A stretch of DNA of 64,000 nt from Breviolum minutum Mf 1.05b.01 (lineage: Eukaryota > Sar > Dinophyceae > Suessiales > Symbiodiniaceae): positions 172,034 to 236,033 of the forward strand of contig DF239327.1 of the NCBI GenBank assembly GCA_000507305.1, given 5' to 3'. The notes beneath the pieces were generated by a model. That model saw nothing but the letters and a program-made list of their open reading frames with translations, had not been told where the DNA came from and did no database searches. The translations under genes were made by a program, and so were the position numbers. Of the stretch, positions 12,300-23,947 are shown one piece after another; the first letter of the stretch is position 1; each line of letters begins with the position of its first letter.

Positions 12300-12515
12300 C
12301 AAAGTTTTGGGTTTTGGTTACTGCTCAATCTGTTTTTCTTTAGGCAGTCCAGATGCGAAGTCAAAACGAACTACTACTCCATTGCTGTTCGGCACCATAT
12401 ACCCTCAAGGAACGCAAGTTTTCACAAAGGGACGTCGATTTTGGGCTGCACCACAACTGGTAGCCAAATGTATATATCTTAAAGAAAAAACATCATCTAC
12501 CAAACATGCAATTTG

Positions 12516-12588
12516 TTTGGTATTTACCTACAGAACTGGGTAGGTTTAGGTAGGGGTAAATTAGTAGGTAAATACCACATACATTGAG
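12516..12588. mobile_element. Fold-back element family B, short copy
   Basis: 'tttggtatttacctac' faces 'gtaggtaaataccacat' across about 40 bp, a clean inverted repeat. Its tips resemble the internal segments of family B. Confidence 0.5.
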
Positions 12589-13980
12589 TGTCTGGATCTG
12601 GGTGAATTTGATTGCTAGTTCACCAACCTCTTTCTGAAATGTTTGGGAAGGATACCAACCCCAACAAACATCCTATTCACTACAATCAATTTTTGCTATG
12701 TGACCAACATCATGTAACATCACAAAATGTTTTGGCCGAGAAATCAGGATGAAATCACTGGCTTGGTGAAGAAACTGAACGAAAACAATCTCAAAAAAAT
12801 GGGTTCGCCCGTCATTGAATAAAACTAACAAGTTCAAATTTAACAAGAGAGCAATGAATAAGTATGAACCAGGTGATTCAATTCGTAACCTTTTATCCCT
12901 TAGTTGGGGCCTTTTTACGTTCAAACCTCAAAGATCAGCTTCCACTAAACTAACCTACACTAACTGGTGAGTTCGTAGATGGCGATCGCGATCGTGAAAT
13001 TATTTCCCTTTCGGAAAACCACCCCCCCATTTTTTGCAGGCTGTTTATAAGAAGGCAATAACTACCCCCTTCCCTAATGTACCCCGAAAATATCGAAAAA
13101 AGACGGCCTTATGAGGCTGAGGGCTTATGAAAAACCCATTGGTTTCTTGATAAGGCCTTCTTGAACCATGATTTTTCTGGGTTGTAACTCCACTTATAAC
13201 TGGTTTGTTACGCTCACCTTGGTAGCGCTGGAACTCTGTCATTGGAAGATGTGGTTCATGACCCCCATCCGTTAGAGGTTTTTTGCTTGAGCCACAAACA
13301 AGAATCCTTGTGACATTCCATGAAATCCTGGTTGTTTCATAGGGATCCTTATAATAGTTCATTATCATCCCCACAAAACTGGCTGGTATAATCCCCTTTC
13401 TACCCTTTTAGCATGTCTTTTTCATTGCTCAACTGGCACCCCTTGGAAGATGCTCGTGTTAAGAACAACATTTGTCATTAATCCATCTCCACTTCTAAGG
13501 TTTATAACTGAACCCCAGAGAAACCCATTTGTTTTCGGCCATTTTTGGAGCTTATAACACGTATTGCACTTCATTCATAACATTGACAATGGAAAAAACA
13601 AGCATGAATGAAGACGTATCTTTGTATCTCCTATGAAACTGGGCCCATCCTGCAAGGTTACAAGTGATAAACATCCAAAACTCTTGGGGAAGACAAGGTA
13701 TCTGGCCAAACCTAGGTTTCCCTGAAATAAGGGGAGTTCCCATCCTCAGCTACCTTTTGGGGTGAGGTCGTGTGAGGTGGCTATAATTTTAACCAGAAGG
13801 TATAATTGGATGATGATTTCCCATTGCTGTCTTATTTTTTTGGAGGAAATAGATTGTTAAAGTGAGGCCAATCTTCTTAGATTTGCTTAAGGTGGTTGAA
13901 AAAAGTCACCAAAAATAACAAAATACTCTCCGTGATTTCATGGTTGTTTGATTATGGTACAATCCGATAAAATTCACCTA

Positions 13981-14076
13981 CCCTAAGAATCCTCAAGGAC
14001 CCTGAAATGGGAAGGGCGAACGAACCTGAATAGCAGGAGTGTTTTGGGGTCCTCAAAATAGGAATTTTTGAGGGAA
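13981..14076 (+). mobile_element. Fold-back element family D, copy 3, right end missing
   Basis: Starts 'ccctaagaatcc' and follows copy 1, but the right inverted repeat is absent. The shared sequence runs on past the element to about 14153, matching 5537-5620 and including 'ggcaaggataagttcaaat'. Confidence 0.6.
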
Positions 14077-14563
14077 TCAACAAACATAACTGTACCCCGT
14101 TCTTCAAACAGGCAAGGATAAGTTCAAATCTCACCAACAAGACAAAGGTATCTACTGTAATATTTTCTCTTGTGTTTGTTTGCTGCAAAAATCCAAGTCT
14201 TTAAAAAGGCCAAGCATCCATAACTACCATCACTGAAGCCCTTTTGCCAATTTGCCGCTAAACCTGGAAGATGGGGCCCAAAAAATCAGCGATAAATGGG
14301 GTGACATGGGGGCCCTGTAAGTAGGGTGAAATTTCCCCTAAAACACCAATTTATAAGGCATGTATTATGAGGCTTGTAACTGTTTTTTCTCCATTTATAA
14401 CTAGTAGGGGCCCACCTTATATCAATGGTTTAAATTTATGCTAAATGAGGTAAATGCACGTGAAAAAAAACAGGCCCCTGGAACAAAAACGCGGCCCGCG
14501 GTGTTTTTTTTTCAAAAAAGCCAAGTCGATCAGCAATACATGGCCATCATACTGAGTTGGTAA

Positions 14564-14772
14564 CTGGTTGGTGGTTGAACCACCCATGTAAAAAACCAAT
14601 ACCATCCATGGGACTGGTAATTTACCTACATTTGGCTGTTTTTAATGGAAAAATATGGTAAATGCAAGTAAATATACCATACATGGATGGTATGGGAATT
14701 ATGAGTCAAAATGGGAATCTTCCCCCAAGGATCGGGGTGAAAATAAAAAAATATTGGAACCCACATCCAGTA
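14564..14772. mobile_element. Fold-back element family A, copy 6, interrupted by family B
   Basis: The left part 'aactggttggtggttgaacc' and the right part 'ccccaaggatcggggtgaaa' belong to family A. A family B element at 14601-14693 splits them. This is the reverse of the nesting at 1928-2144. Confidence 0.6.
14601..14693. mobile_element. Fold-back element family B, copy nested in family A
   Basis: Ends 'accatccatggga' and 'ccatacatggatggt' are inverted. Internal arms 'ggtaatttacctacattt' and 'aaatgcaagtaaatatacc' extend the stem, leaving a short loop. Confidence 0.65.
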
Positions 14773-15057
14773 ATGGCTTATTAATCCCCATAGAAAGGGG
14801 CCGGGGTAATGTCCCATCCAACCCAAACGACCATGATTTTTTCATTGCTCAAGACATAGATGGCTGGAAAATTTCCACTTCTCCAATGGGAAATGCAAAA
14901 ATACTTCTTGGTAGACGTTCGATTGCACAAATATGTTCAGGGTTGACAAATTAAAGGCATGATTGCTGAGACGAGCAAATCGTGCAGCTTCATCGCTGTG
15001 AAGGGAACATACTTGAAAAAATAGGTGACGAGCATGAAAAAACCCATCACCCAATGT

Positions 15058-15161
15058 CCCTAAGAATCCATAGGAATGAGGGGTCCAATCATCAATCCCA
15101 TCCGAAAAGAATAGGAATGTAGGGGTAATCCCAGACCGAGGACATCCCTGGATTCTTAGGG
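15058..15161. mobile_element. Fold-back element family C, copy 2
   Basis: Ends 'ccctaagaatcca' and 'tggattcttaggg' are perfect 13-bp inverted repeats. The interior is similar in plan to copies 1 and 3 but diverged. Confidence 0.7.
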
Positions 15162-18100
15162 TGTAGCACTTGATGACTACCACTCCGCCGAAAACTAACA
15201 TAAACACACCAAACAATCCTCATAGTTGAGGCCGAAAGTATGCTCGAACCCAAAGACCCCATCATTTTTTAAGTGTCCAGCCGTTTTTAATGGGAGTGAG
15301 TGTTAGAATTATAACTTATAACCCATATAAATGGCCTTATAAAATCTTATAAACGGTCTCTTTTTCACCCGTGAAATAACTGGTGATTCCCCCACAGCCA
15401 CATGATGCTGGCGCCTGGTGGCAGGATGTCCACTGCGCCTTAGGATGATCAAATGGTTCCAATCAAAGGTCTCAACTTGTGTGAAGTAAAAGGCCATCAT
15501 CATCGTCATCGTCATCATCATCTTCATTGTCATCATCACCAAACTTGGATTTTTGACACTAGTAGCAATCCCTTCATCATCACAAGGGGATTTTGTTTGC
15601 CTTGGATTTTGCCTCTAAGGTGCTTTTCAAAAAAAACACGACATGGTCTCCCAAATGGTTGTAAAAAAAAAATGGTGATTTCGTCTGGTAGAAAGTGAAA
15701 AATTGCCTTCAACAAATCCAAGTAAAAGGATTCTTGTGTCTGCTTGGAGGATCATCCCAGTGGAGGTAAGTGGTAAATAGCCATGGGCCGTGGTGATGTG
15801 ATCGTTTTCGTCCCTAAGGATCGGGTTGCGGGACCCCTTCCATTCATGGCCTTTTTATGGCTTATAAATAGGAGTTGCTAACCTTACTATAAGTGGGATG
15901 ATCCTCCAAGTGTCACCAGAAAAGTTGGCCGGTCTGTTGAGTGATCATTCCCGAAAGGGTGATGAGCGATGCTCAGAGCGATTCTAAACAGTCCGAACTG
16001 AGAACTTCATCCAAATATGATGATCATCAAGTGTCATTTATATGTTCAATCATCTTTTCAAAGGCCAGAGGTGAAGGAAAACACAATGGCAACACAAAAA
16101 AAAACAAAACTCTAAAGAATTGATTAAAGCAGCAAGTGTTAGTCATGGTTTGAGCTTCAACCTACATTTACTACATTTACCCCAAAACGAAACAGCAAGT
16201 TCACCCCATAAAATAAGCCCCTTTTGCGCCCCCAAAAAAGGAAGCCATAATTGGTCATCCAACCAATCCATTGGGGGCCTATGACATACGAGCTATGCCA
16301 AGTTTCAGACGGGCTATGTTTGGATTTGGTCATATAGGATTTTCTTCAGTGGATGATAAAGGCTACTAAAGGTCCCATGCAATATGATTTATCCTTTGCC
16401 ACGCTAGGCACCCCTTCTTAAAGGTTTAACTTTCAGTGAGTTACATCGAAAACCCCACCGATTTGACGATGAACCAAAGATTTGCCAAGCACACTGTGAA
16501 CCACGGTTGAACGGCATGACCCAAGTATCCCAACGGATCCCACACACCAAGACACTGTAGTTGGACAAAGATATCCGAAGAATCGATGAACCTGCAGTTT
16601 TTTTTTAGCCCATTTTGAATTATCCCTAGGCATCCAATCATACTCTCAGATGATAAGCAGGGGTGTCCAATCACCTCCGAAACCAATAGTATTTAGGTTC
16701 CATGAAACCATTCTCAGGAGGTGAGCCAGGATCCCTAGGGTTATCATTTCGAAACATAGGATCCATGGTAGGTGTGGTATATAAAAACACACATGTTGCA
16801 CACCTACATTTAGTCGTCCGATGGATCCACCCTCCCCACCCCTCCCTGAAGAAAGCAGGCCTTGTTAAGGGAAAGCAATGGGTTGAGAAGGGCTGATCAT
16901 AAGGCCGGCTATGTCTGGGAGGCTTAGCTTAGGGGGTACGTGGACCAGCCATGAAAATTTTCGTTGCTGACTTCCTCAAGCTGATAGTCTGATAGACTTG
17001 ACAACCAAAGGTGGGGTGGTGTTTTTTTTCGACAGCCCTCCGGAATGAAAAATCATTTCCGCACAAGTCTAAGAGAATGATTTCCATCAGTAATTTCAGG
17101 GTTATAAAATAAACATGTCGAAAAACTACTAGGGCATCCGGCCGGAAGTGATCGTAACTATACTATATAATATAGTTAGGAATCGTTGGCTTATTTCACG
17201 TATTTAGGGGATGTAAACAACCTACTTATATTAGGGGTTATAATCTGTTTATATAGGATCCATGTATGGAAACTTTACATCCATTTACCATAAATCTAAG
17301 CCAAAATGTAGGTAAATATACAATCGTCCCACAGATCCGTCATGGGGTTTCATCCATTGATCCTAAGTAATAGGACATACCAGATCCAGGTCCCCCTGAC
17401 AACCAATCCTCATTACACCTTTACCTGTTGGTCTTAGACATGTCATTGCTGGTCCTCGAAGGGTGATCCTGGAGAGTTTTTATCATTTATTTTGTGTTTT
17501 CTAAATGTAACGTTGATCAGCCAATGGTTAATTGGTGGTTTGGATTGGTGGTTTCGGATTCTAGTGGTACCCCGCGATATATAATATATAACAATCCCTT
17601 TCATACGGGGAATTCCAAATATCCAAACCACCGGGCCCCAAACCACCAATTAACCATTAATTAGTCGAAAAAACTGAATCCACCAAAAGACACACACAAA
17701 AATTACGTGCGGAAAGGGGAGAAACTTCATAGAGAACTTTGCGGATTCACAACATCCTGGTACTCTAAACAACCATATCTTAATGGAAGAATGGTGAAAC
17801 AACCCATGTTTTTTTATGTAAAGATCTGGAATCATCCAACTGAAACAACCAATAAAACATGGTTTAGAGACATGGATCCAATTTATTTGACAAAGCATTG
17901 CTCTTTTTGCACTGCTTGTTGCCAGAAACAACAATTCTCACGGGAATGCACAGCCTCACTACCTCTTTTTTGCTTTCTCTAGCTCGTGTTGGGCTCAGGT
18001 GCCAAGTGCCAGGATACACTCATTGAAAGCTGCATTGTTGAGTTGGGTACGTTTTGGCTGGGGGTGGTTTTTTCAGAGATATGATGGAAAACTTGGAAAA

Positions 18101-20137
18101 GGCAGCTGTTGAAAGTTGAAAAGCATTCTATTCAGGCATAGCTTTCAACAAGAAACACTTTTGAATCAATTTGTTGTTTGTATTATTACAAAATTCCCAT
18201 AGCAAATGTTTAGCTGCTTGTTTAAATCAATGATGAATCAATATTTCTGACATCTTTGTGGGAGTAAATCAACCATGCATCATGTCTTGGCTGCAGCCGC
18301 AGCCAAACGGTGAAGAGGTTCACCCAAGAGGTTCCAACCCCAGAAATGTCTCGCCGCCAAGTTACTCACAGTAGGGATGAAGTAGGCATAGATATTATCG
18401 GTAATGACCTAGGCCAGCCATTACCGAAAACAAAGAAAGACTACGGGAGGTGAACCGTTCGCAACGGCTCTGTTCAAACCCTGAGTCACTGACATGAACC
18501 ATGAGTCATCTGATTGGTTCATGACGGGATCCTCATATTGACTATCCCTAAGGAAAAATATAATCGCCTATATACAGCATTCATAACCATGGTTGGTCAT
18601 TGCGCAAGTGACCTTTTTTAGTTGCAGGGATGGCAACCAAGGACACAAAACACGTGGCAGTGTTGAGGTGTAATAATGATGGATACATATGAGCAATGAA
18701 AAAACCTTGGCTGTTTAGGGTACATATGGCCTAGGGGATTATAATATCCCTTTTTTGTGGGGATTATAATCGGCCATTCTAAGGATCCCAATGAAACAAC
18801 CCGTATAACGGAAAGTAGGAGTTACTTTTTTAATTGTCATTTTTCCGTGGCTCATATATTGCTTGCAAAATCGCAATCATCCAAAAACGTTGTGTAACAT
18901 TGGAAGCCACAAAAAACACCACCAAAAAAACACAAACAACACGCTTTGCACTTCAAAAAAACAACTTGGAGCTTGTAAATAAACAATACCTACACAGAGT
19001 TGATATCCTTTAATCAATTACACACCCGAAAAAGGCTTATATATATACATATATAACTATAAACATACATCTCTTAAAAAGGAACCATTTCAAAAACAAG
19101 CGGATTGTATTCCAACCATCATTTTTGCGGGGTGAGCTTTGGTTTCGTTTTTGGGCTTATCCTGTCATTCTAGACTCGAGATGAGGCAGGAACCATTGTC
19201 AAAGGGCAATGGTCTTAAGCTTAAAATGATGAAAATGCGTCATGTTTGAGGGGGATGAAAACCGTACTTAGGTGGTTGAACCACCCAAATAAAAAAAACT
19301 GTCAAAACATGTCAAAAATGACCAAATGCAAACTTCTTACCCCCAAAAATATGCTCTTAAGGTCTTCCAGGCGAAAAACCCTGCTCAGGTGAAGTCAGTT
19401 TTTGGTGTCCAGTCATGACACCCCTCCCAGCTTCAGTGATTGGGAAGCCTTGGTGAAGATCTTGTTTTAAACAACCAATCCCTAGCGACTTCCAGGGCCA
19501 CCGAAGCTGAGGAGGGGCATTTTTGGACCCCCCAAAAAAACATACCGACCTTCCAAACACAGAAACCTTAGACGGGTATGACTGGAAGACTAGGGAATTG
19601 GAAAAAAAACACTTTTTGCCAAAGTAAACCTACACCTGAATGTTGGATCATTTCATGTATTGCCAAATCAAAAAAAACAAATAGGCGTGTTACAAAACTG
19701 CTATTTTTTACACAGCAGGTTTCAACAAAAATCGAGGATGAGAGGAAGTTATGTTTCTGAACAAAACATGTTCAATCAAATCAGACCCGGCACAGCCTCG
19801 CTCAACCAAGGCCACCCTGGATCTGATGAGTGGAAACTGTCTCCCAAAACTGTCATCTTAGATAAAATCCTGGCTGATTACCCTTCTTCCCATAATCATG
19901 GTTCAGAGAAAAAATGGCTGTAGCTCCAATAATATTATATTACTTCCTTTCATTTAGACTTTTAGGGTATAGTTTTCCCAGTGGAACCATGATTAAGGCG
20001 TTAATAAGCATCATTCGCCCTTATCAATCCCCCTAAGTTGGCCAGCTGTTTGCTGCGTGCGGCTTCCCTGATTGTGGGAGAAAGGATTAAAATTGGATCC
20101 TCAACCAACCCCGCCGAAAACGAAAACGAATGACTAC
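15162..20137. other. Gene-poor stretch
   Basis: No gene can be supported. It contains a CAT/CGT triplet tract at about 15497-15540, a family B copy at 17248-17340, further TATAACT-type fragments near 15305 and 15845, and A- and T-rich spacers. Minus-strand sequence around 18290-18480 looks weakly coding-like but gives no continuous frame. Confidence 0.45.
17248..17340. mobile_element. Fold-back element family B, copy 7
   Basis: 'atccatgtatggaaacttta' at the left, 'atttaccataaatctaagcc' inside and 'gtaggtaaatatacaatcg' at the right follow copies 2 and 3. The stem is imperfect. Confidence 0.5.
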
Positions 20138-20236
20138 CTAGTTGGTAGTTTCAACCCAATTGAAAAATATTGGTCAAATTGGATCGTTTCCCCAAATAGT
20201 GGTGAAAATCAAAAAGGTTTGAAACCACCAGTTAGC
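20138..20236. mobile_element. Fold-back element family A, copy 7
   Basis: Ends 'ctagttggtagtttcaaccc' and 'tttgaaaccaccagttag' are inverted. The interior 'tggatcgtttccccaaatag' matches the family consensus. Confidence 0.7.
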
Positions 20237-20730
20237 TACCAGTAGCTGGAAATGAAACACAACCATGAATGAGGAAGATTCGTATCTCCTATTAAGATTG
20301 GTGACTCTTTTTACATTGTCACTGTCATGTTAGTTTTCGAGGGTGTAATATGAATATTATAATCCCAAAAAATGGGAGGTAGATAATCCCCTACCTCAAG
20401 CATCAATTTCAAGCCCATAATCAACAAAACCAAAAAAAAACAGAGTTGCTGCCATGTCACATCAGTGAATGAAGAAATTCCCCAGTTCACAGCATCGTTG
20501 GCAGCGGTCAATTCCTCCTGGTGTTGGCATGGGCATCTCTCACAGCATTATATCCCATTTCCTTTACTAACCCACCATTGGGGGTGAAAACTCGTGTTTT
20601 CGGTCGCGAGCGAATTTGACCAGATAAAATTATAAGCTAAACATTCCGTTTACAAATGCATTTACCATCCATTTAGGATATTTACCATACATTTAATAGA
20701 AAATATTCAACCAAAATGCCGTAAACTTTC

Positions 20731-20812
20731 AAAAACACCTGAATGATCAGTGGATTTTGGGGTGGATTTCCCTATATGAGTTATCATTTTGGGGTGACCT
20801 GGGCGCCGAGTT
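20731..20812. repeat. Dispersed repeat H, copy 2
   Basis: Contains 'acacctgaatgatcag' then 'atttccct' and 'cattttggggtgacct'. Related copies lie at 627-712 and 22546-22617 in the same order and spacing. The termini are unclear, so the element type is not assigned. Confidence 0.45.
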
Positions 20813-20911
20813 CGCCATGAAATCCTACAAGGTGGTCCCCCATGAATGTTATGACTGGGGTTATGAACCCTAAAAGTGACCTTATAAATGGGTAAGTAAC
20901 TGGGGTTATAC

Positions 20912-21008
20912 GGGTTGGTGGTTTCAACCCATCTGAAAAATATCAGTCAAATTGGAAAATTTCCCCAACTAGAGGTGAAAATAAAAAAATATTTGAAACC
21001 ACCACCTA
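20912..21008. mobile_element. Fold-back element family A, copy 8, flanked by a 20-bp direct repeat
   Basis: Tips 'ggttggtggtttcaaccc' and 'tttgaaaccaccacctag' are inverted. The sequence 'ggtaagtaactggggttata' occurs exactly at 20891-20910 and again at 21009-21028, immediately either side of the element. Confidence 0.75.
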
Positions 21009-21223
21009 GGTAAGTAACTGGGGTTATAGTTATAAACCCCGCAAGTGGAGATATAACCATACTTATAACTGGTGATGGGACCCGCCCACCTTGTATAGGT
21101 TTGAGATTTCATGAATATTCTCACCAAAATTATCCATGGAAAAGTTGCGTGAATCTCATCCCAGCTCGCTCGATTGATCAAAACACCACCAAAAAACAAC
21201 GAATCCGAAGCGTTCAAAGAGGC

Positions 21224-21346
21224 CCTAAGCATCCATACCCTTCCCGAATTTTCGTAGGTGTGATGGTCCCAATCCCATCCCCACAATAGGATTGTACGGT
21301 TAATTTCCTTTCTTAATTTTCTTAAGACATAGCTGGATCCTTAGGG
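21224..21346. mobile_element. Fold-back element family C, copy 3
   Basis: Ends 'ccctaagcatcca' and 'tggatccttaggg' are inverted with one mismatch. The interior is close to copy 1, with a small duplication of 'ttcttaatttt' near the right end. Confidence 0.7.
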
Positions 21347-23474
21347 AGGATCTTGAAATATCATTTTGTTCATTATATTTGTTGGGGACCGCTTGTTTCT
21401 CTTTTTTGTTCCGGTGCCTAAAATTATACCCCCTTCCCAGAAATGCCAGTCACCACTGACCATCCCTAATACAAAGAAATGCAATCTGCACGAATCTGAT
21501 GTCAATGTCTGTCTTTCATCACCACACAAATAATACATCATGCTAGCCTTTGGGGGGTCGGAGTGCGTCCAACTTCAAATTGAAACCTGGAAAGCCAAAA
21601 ACCTTTCACTTCATCTGCACTTCTCATGTGCACCAGGTTCTAATCTTTCTTCTTCGGAAATTGTTCAAGTTTGACAAAACAGAAAGGAGCCTGACCTCAT
21701 GTTCACCTACCAATTCCCGAAAACAAACATAAACAAAATTATAATTGCCTTTGGTTTTCTCCACCATGGAAAATCAACATAAATCCCCCCAAAAAAACTC
21801 CCAAGTGGTTGGAAATTCCATGACATCAACATCTTCTGCGGTTGGATTCACCCTTCGGATTCAACAACAATCAATCGCAACTCACCTCCATCCCCACTCG
21901 ACTTCTCGGACCCTCGGATTTTTTGGGCTTCCCAGACCACTGTTGAAGTACAAGAAATCTGAAGATCGTCTACGTAGGGCCTTGGAGTTTTCCGTTTCCA
22001 TGACTATCCCTTAATGCTCACTGCTCCCTTCTGCATGTAGTTTTGGAGTGGGTTTTGGGTACCGATCAACACCGAACCTCACAGAGTATTTGGAGCACTA
22101 GGGTATGTCAATGTGGAGATCAAGTGACTATGTCAAATATGTCAAGTACTCCCATGACTATCTCAAGTGCGTTCCTTAGAGAGTTTGTTGTGTTTATTTT
22201 TGGATGTTTTTTTTGTTGGATTCCCGATTTTGTAGTCTTTCAGTCATACCTCTTCAGACCTGAAGGTATGATGTAAGGTGATTGTAAGAGACTTTAACCC
22301 CCAGGGCCTTAGAGATTTAAGATGTTGATGCCCATACGAGCCATTGGACGATTGGTTTTCGACCAAATGATGAGCCGGGTATTTCTATTACCCAACCGAG
22401 TTTCCTAGTCTTCCAGTCATATTTCCTGAGGTAGAAGAAGTTTAGAAGATGGACCCTTACATGGAGTTATGGGGCCTCTATAAATGGCCTTACAGATAGT
22501 TCACTTGGCTTATAACCCTATGAGTGGATTAATAACCCTCTTGGATTCCAAAACCTGAATGATCAGGGCATTTTTTGAGGAGATTCCCTTGCTAGAAACC
22601 ACCATTTTAAGGTGACTAACTGGCGGTGTATTGAGAATGAATGGTCGCCAAATTTTGCCCTGGGTCAATTTCCTTTCGTCAAAGTGGGTTCATCAAAGTA
22701 AGGGTTGAAAAGGTAGTCAATAGGAAAATCCCTTCCCAAAAAAACGGCAAACGATTGCAAACAAAGGAGCTTGGTCAAATACTACCCTAGACATCCAAAT
22801 ACCTCCTAAGGTTTGGTGTTTTAGGTATGTTTTTGGGGGTCCACATACCTCCTCAGCTTCGGTGTTTGGATGTCTTAGGTTATAGGTTATATGTTTGGAT
22901 GTTTTTGTTTCTCAACACATCGAACAAATATCAGTGCCAGTCAAGGAAGGATCATCTTCACCCAAATAGGGATGGCAATTTTGCGCTGTTGTCATCACCG
23001 TGAAAGTTGAAGGAACTTCCACAAGTTCATCTTCCACAACCACCCTGAGAACTTGGTAAAATATGATCAAATTCACCTATGGTTTTTAGTTTCCATCTCC
23101 AAATTCGAAGCAAACTGACCCATGACCACCTTGTACGAGATTCAGATTGTTTGTTGTGGTGGTGATGATACTCCATTATTAGCCTAGGGTTATAAGCCTA
23201 GGACATGTGGTATTTTTTTCTAAGACCTGTGCATCAACGGAAAACAACCATTTTCCAGCAATCGCCATGTGATCGTTTACTGCAGAGTAACAAAAAAAAT
23301 ATTCAACAAAAAACAAGGTTGAGATAGCTTACTACGATAAAGGGTACCGACACCATACCCCTAATATAATGGCAGTGTTCTTTTTCGTGAAAGCGTGGGA
23401 GTGAATTTCGCTTTAAAATAAGTCATATGGTATTTATACAATATATACATATATTTATACTGTTTATACTGTAA
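21347..23474. other. Non-coding stretch before the LINE
   Basis: No gene is supported. It holds a copy of repeat H at 22546-22617 and paired 'atacctcct' blocks at 22795-22872. The last 60 bp are AT-rich, with 'atatatacatatat', just before composition changes sharply at the LINE leader. Confidence 0.45.
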
Positions 23475-23550
23475 GGTTTCGGCTCAGGTGGTTTTTGACC
23501 CCGTTCCGTGTTACCTTAGTGGGTTCTGCGTTGCCCACGGGCGCTCTGGT

Positions 23551-23705
23551 CTGGGTCCCGGCCCTTATAATTGCCCGGGTACGTGGCTGCCGTTGAATTG
23601 GCCCACGTTATCTGGTACCATTTTTTGGTTGTGGGTCCCGGCCCCTACAATTTCCCGGGTCGCGTGGCTGCCGTTGAATTGGCCCACGTGTCTTGGCCTA
23701 ATTGT
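23551..23705 (+). repeat. 80-bp tandem repeat in the LINE 5' leader (two copies)
   Basis: 'gggtcccggccc' followed by 'gtggctgccgttgaattggc' occurs at 23553 and again 80 bp later at 23633. The arrangement resembles the promoter-bearing monomers of some LINE leaders. That the units drive transcription is inference. Confidence 0.75.
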
Positions 23706-23947
23706 GCTTGCTCCCGGTTCGGTTGAGCTTTTGAGTGCCTTGTGAATGCGGTTATTGCTGCTGGTTGCGGCTTTCGTCAGTCATTCACCCTACATTGCGC
23801 AGAAAGTTACGTCGGCAAAGAGCGAAGGCTCGTTTGGACTGGTATCTATTCCGGAAGGGGTACATCGTGCTGTCAAAGAACAGGATTACTGTCCTACGAA
23901 GCCGTCTACACTCACATCACTCCAAGGATCCCTCCCTGATCGCAAAG

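Noticed and set aside
17707-17982. A 91-codon + gene
   Set aside because: The peptide has no motif, a minus-strand frame overlaps (17650-17934), and the surroundings are repeat-rich and non-coding.
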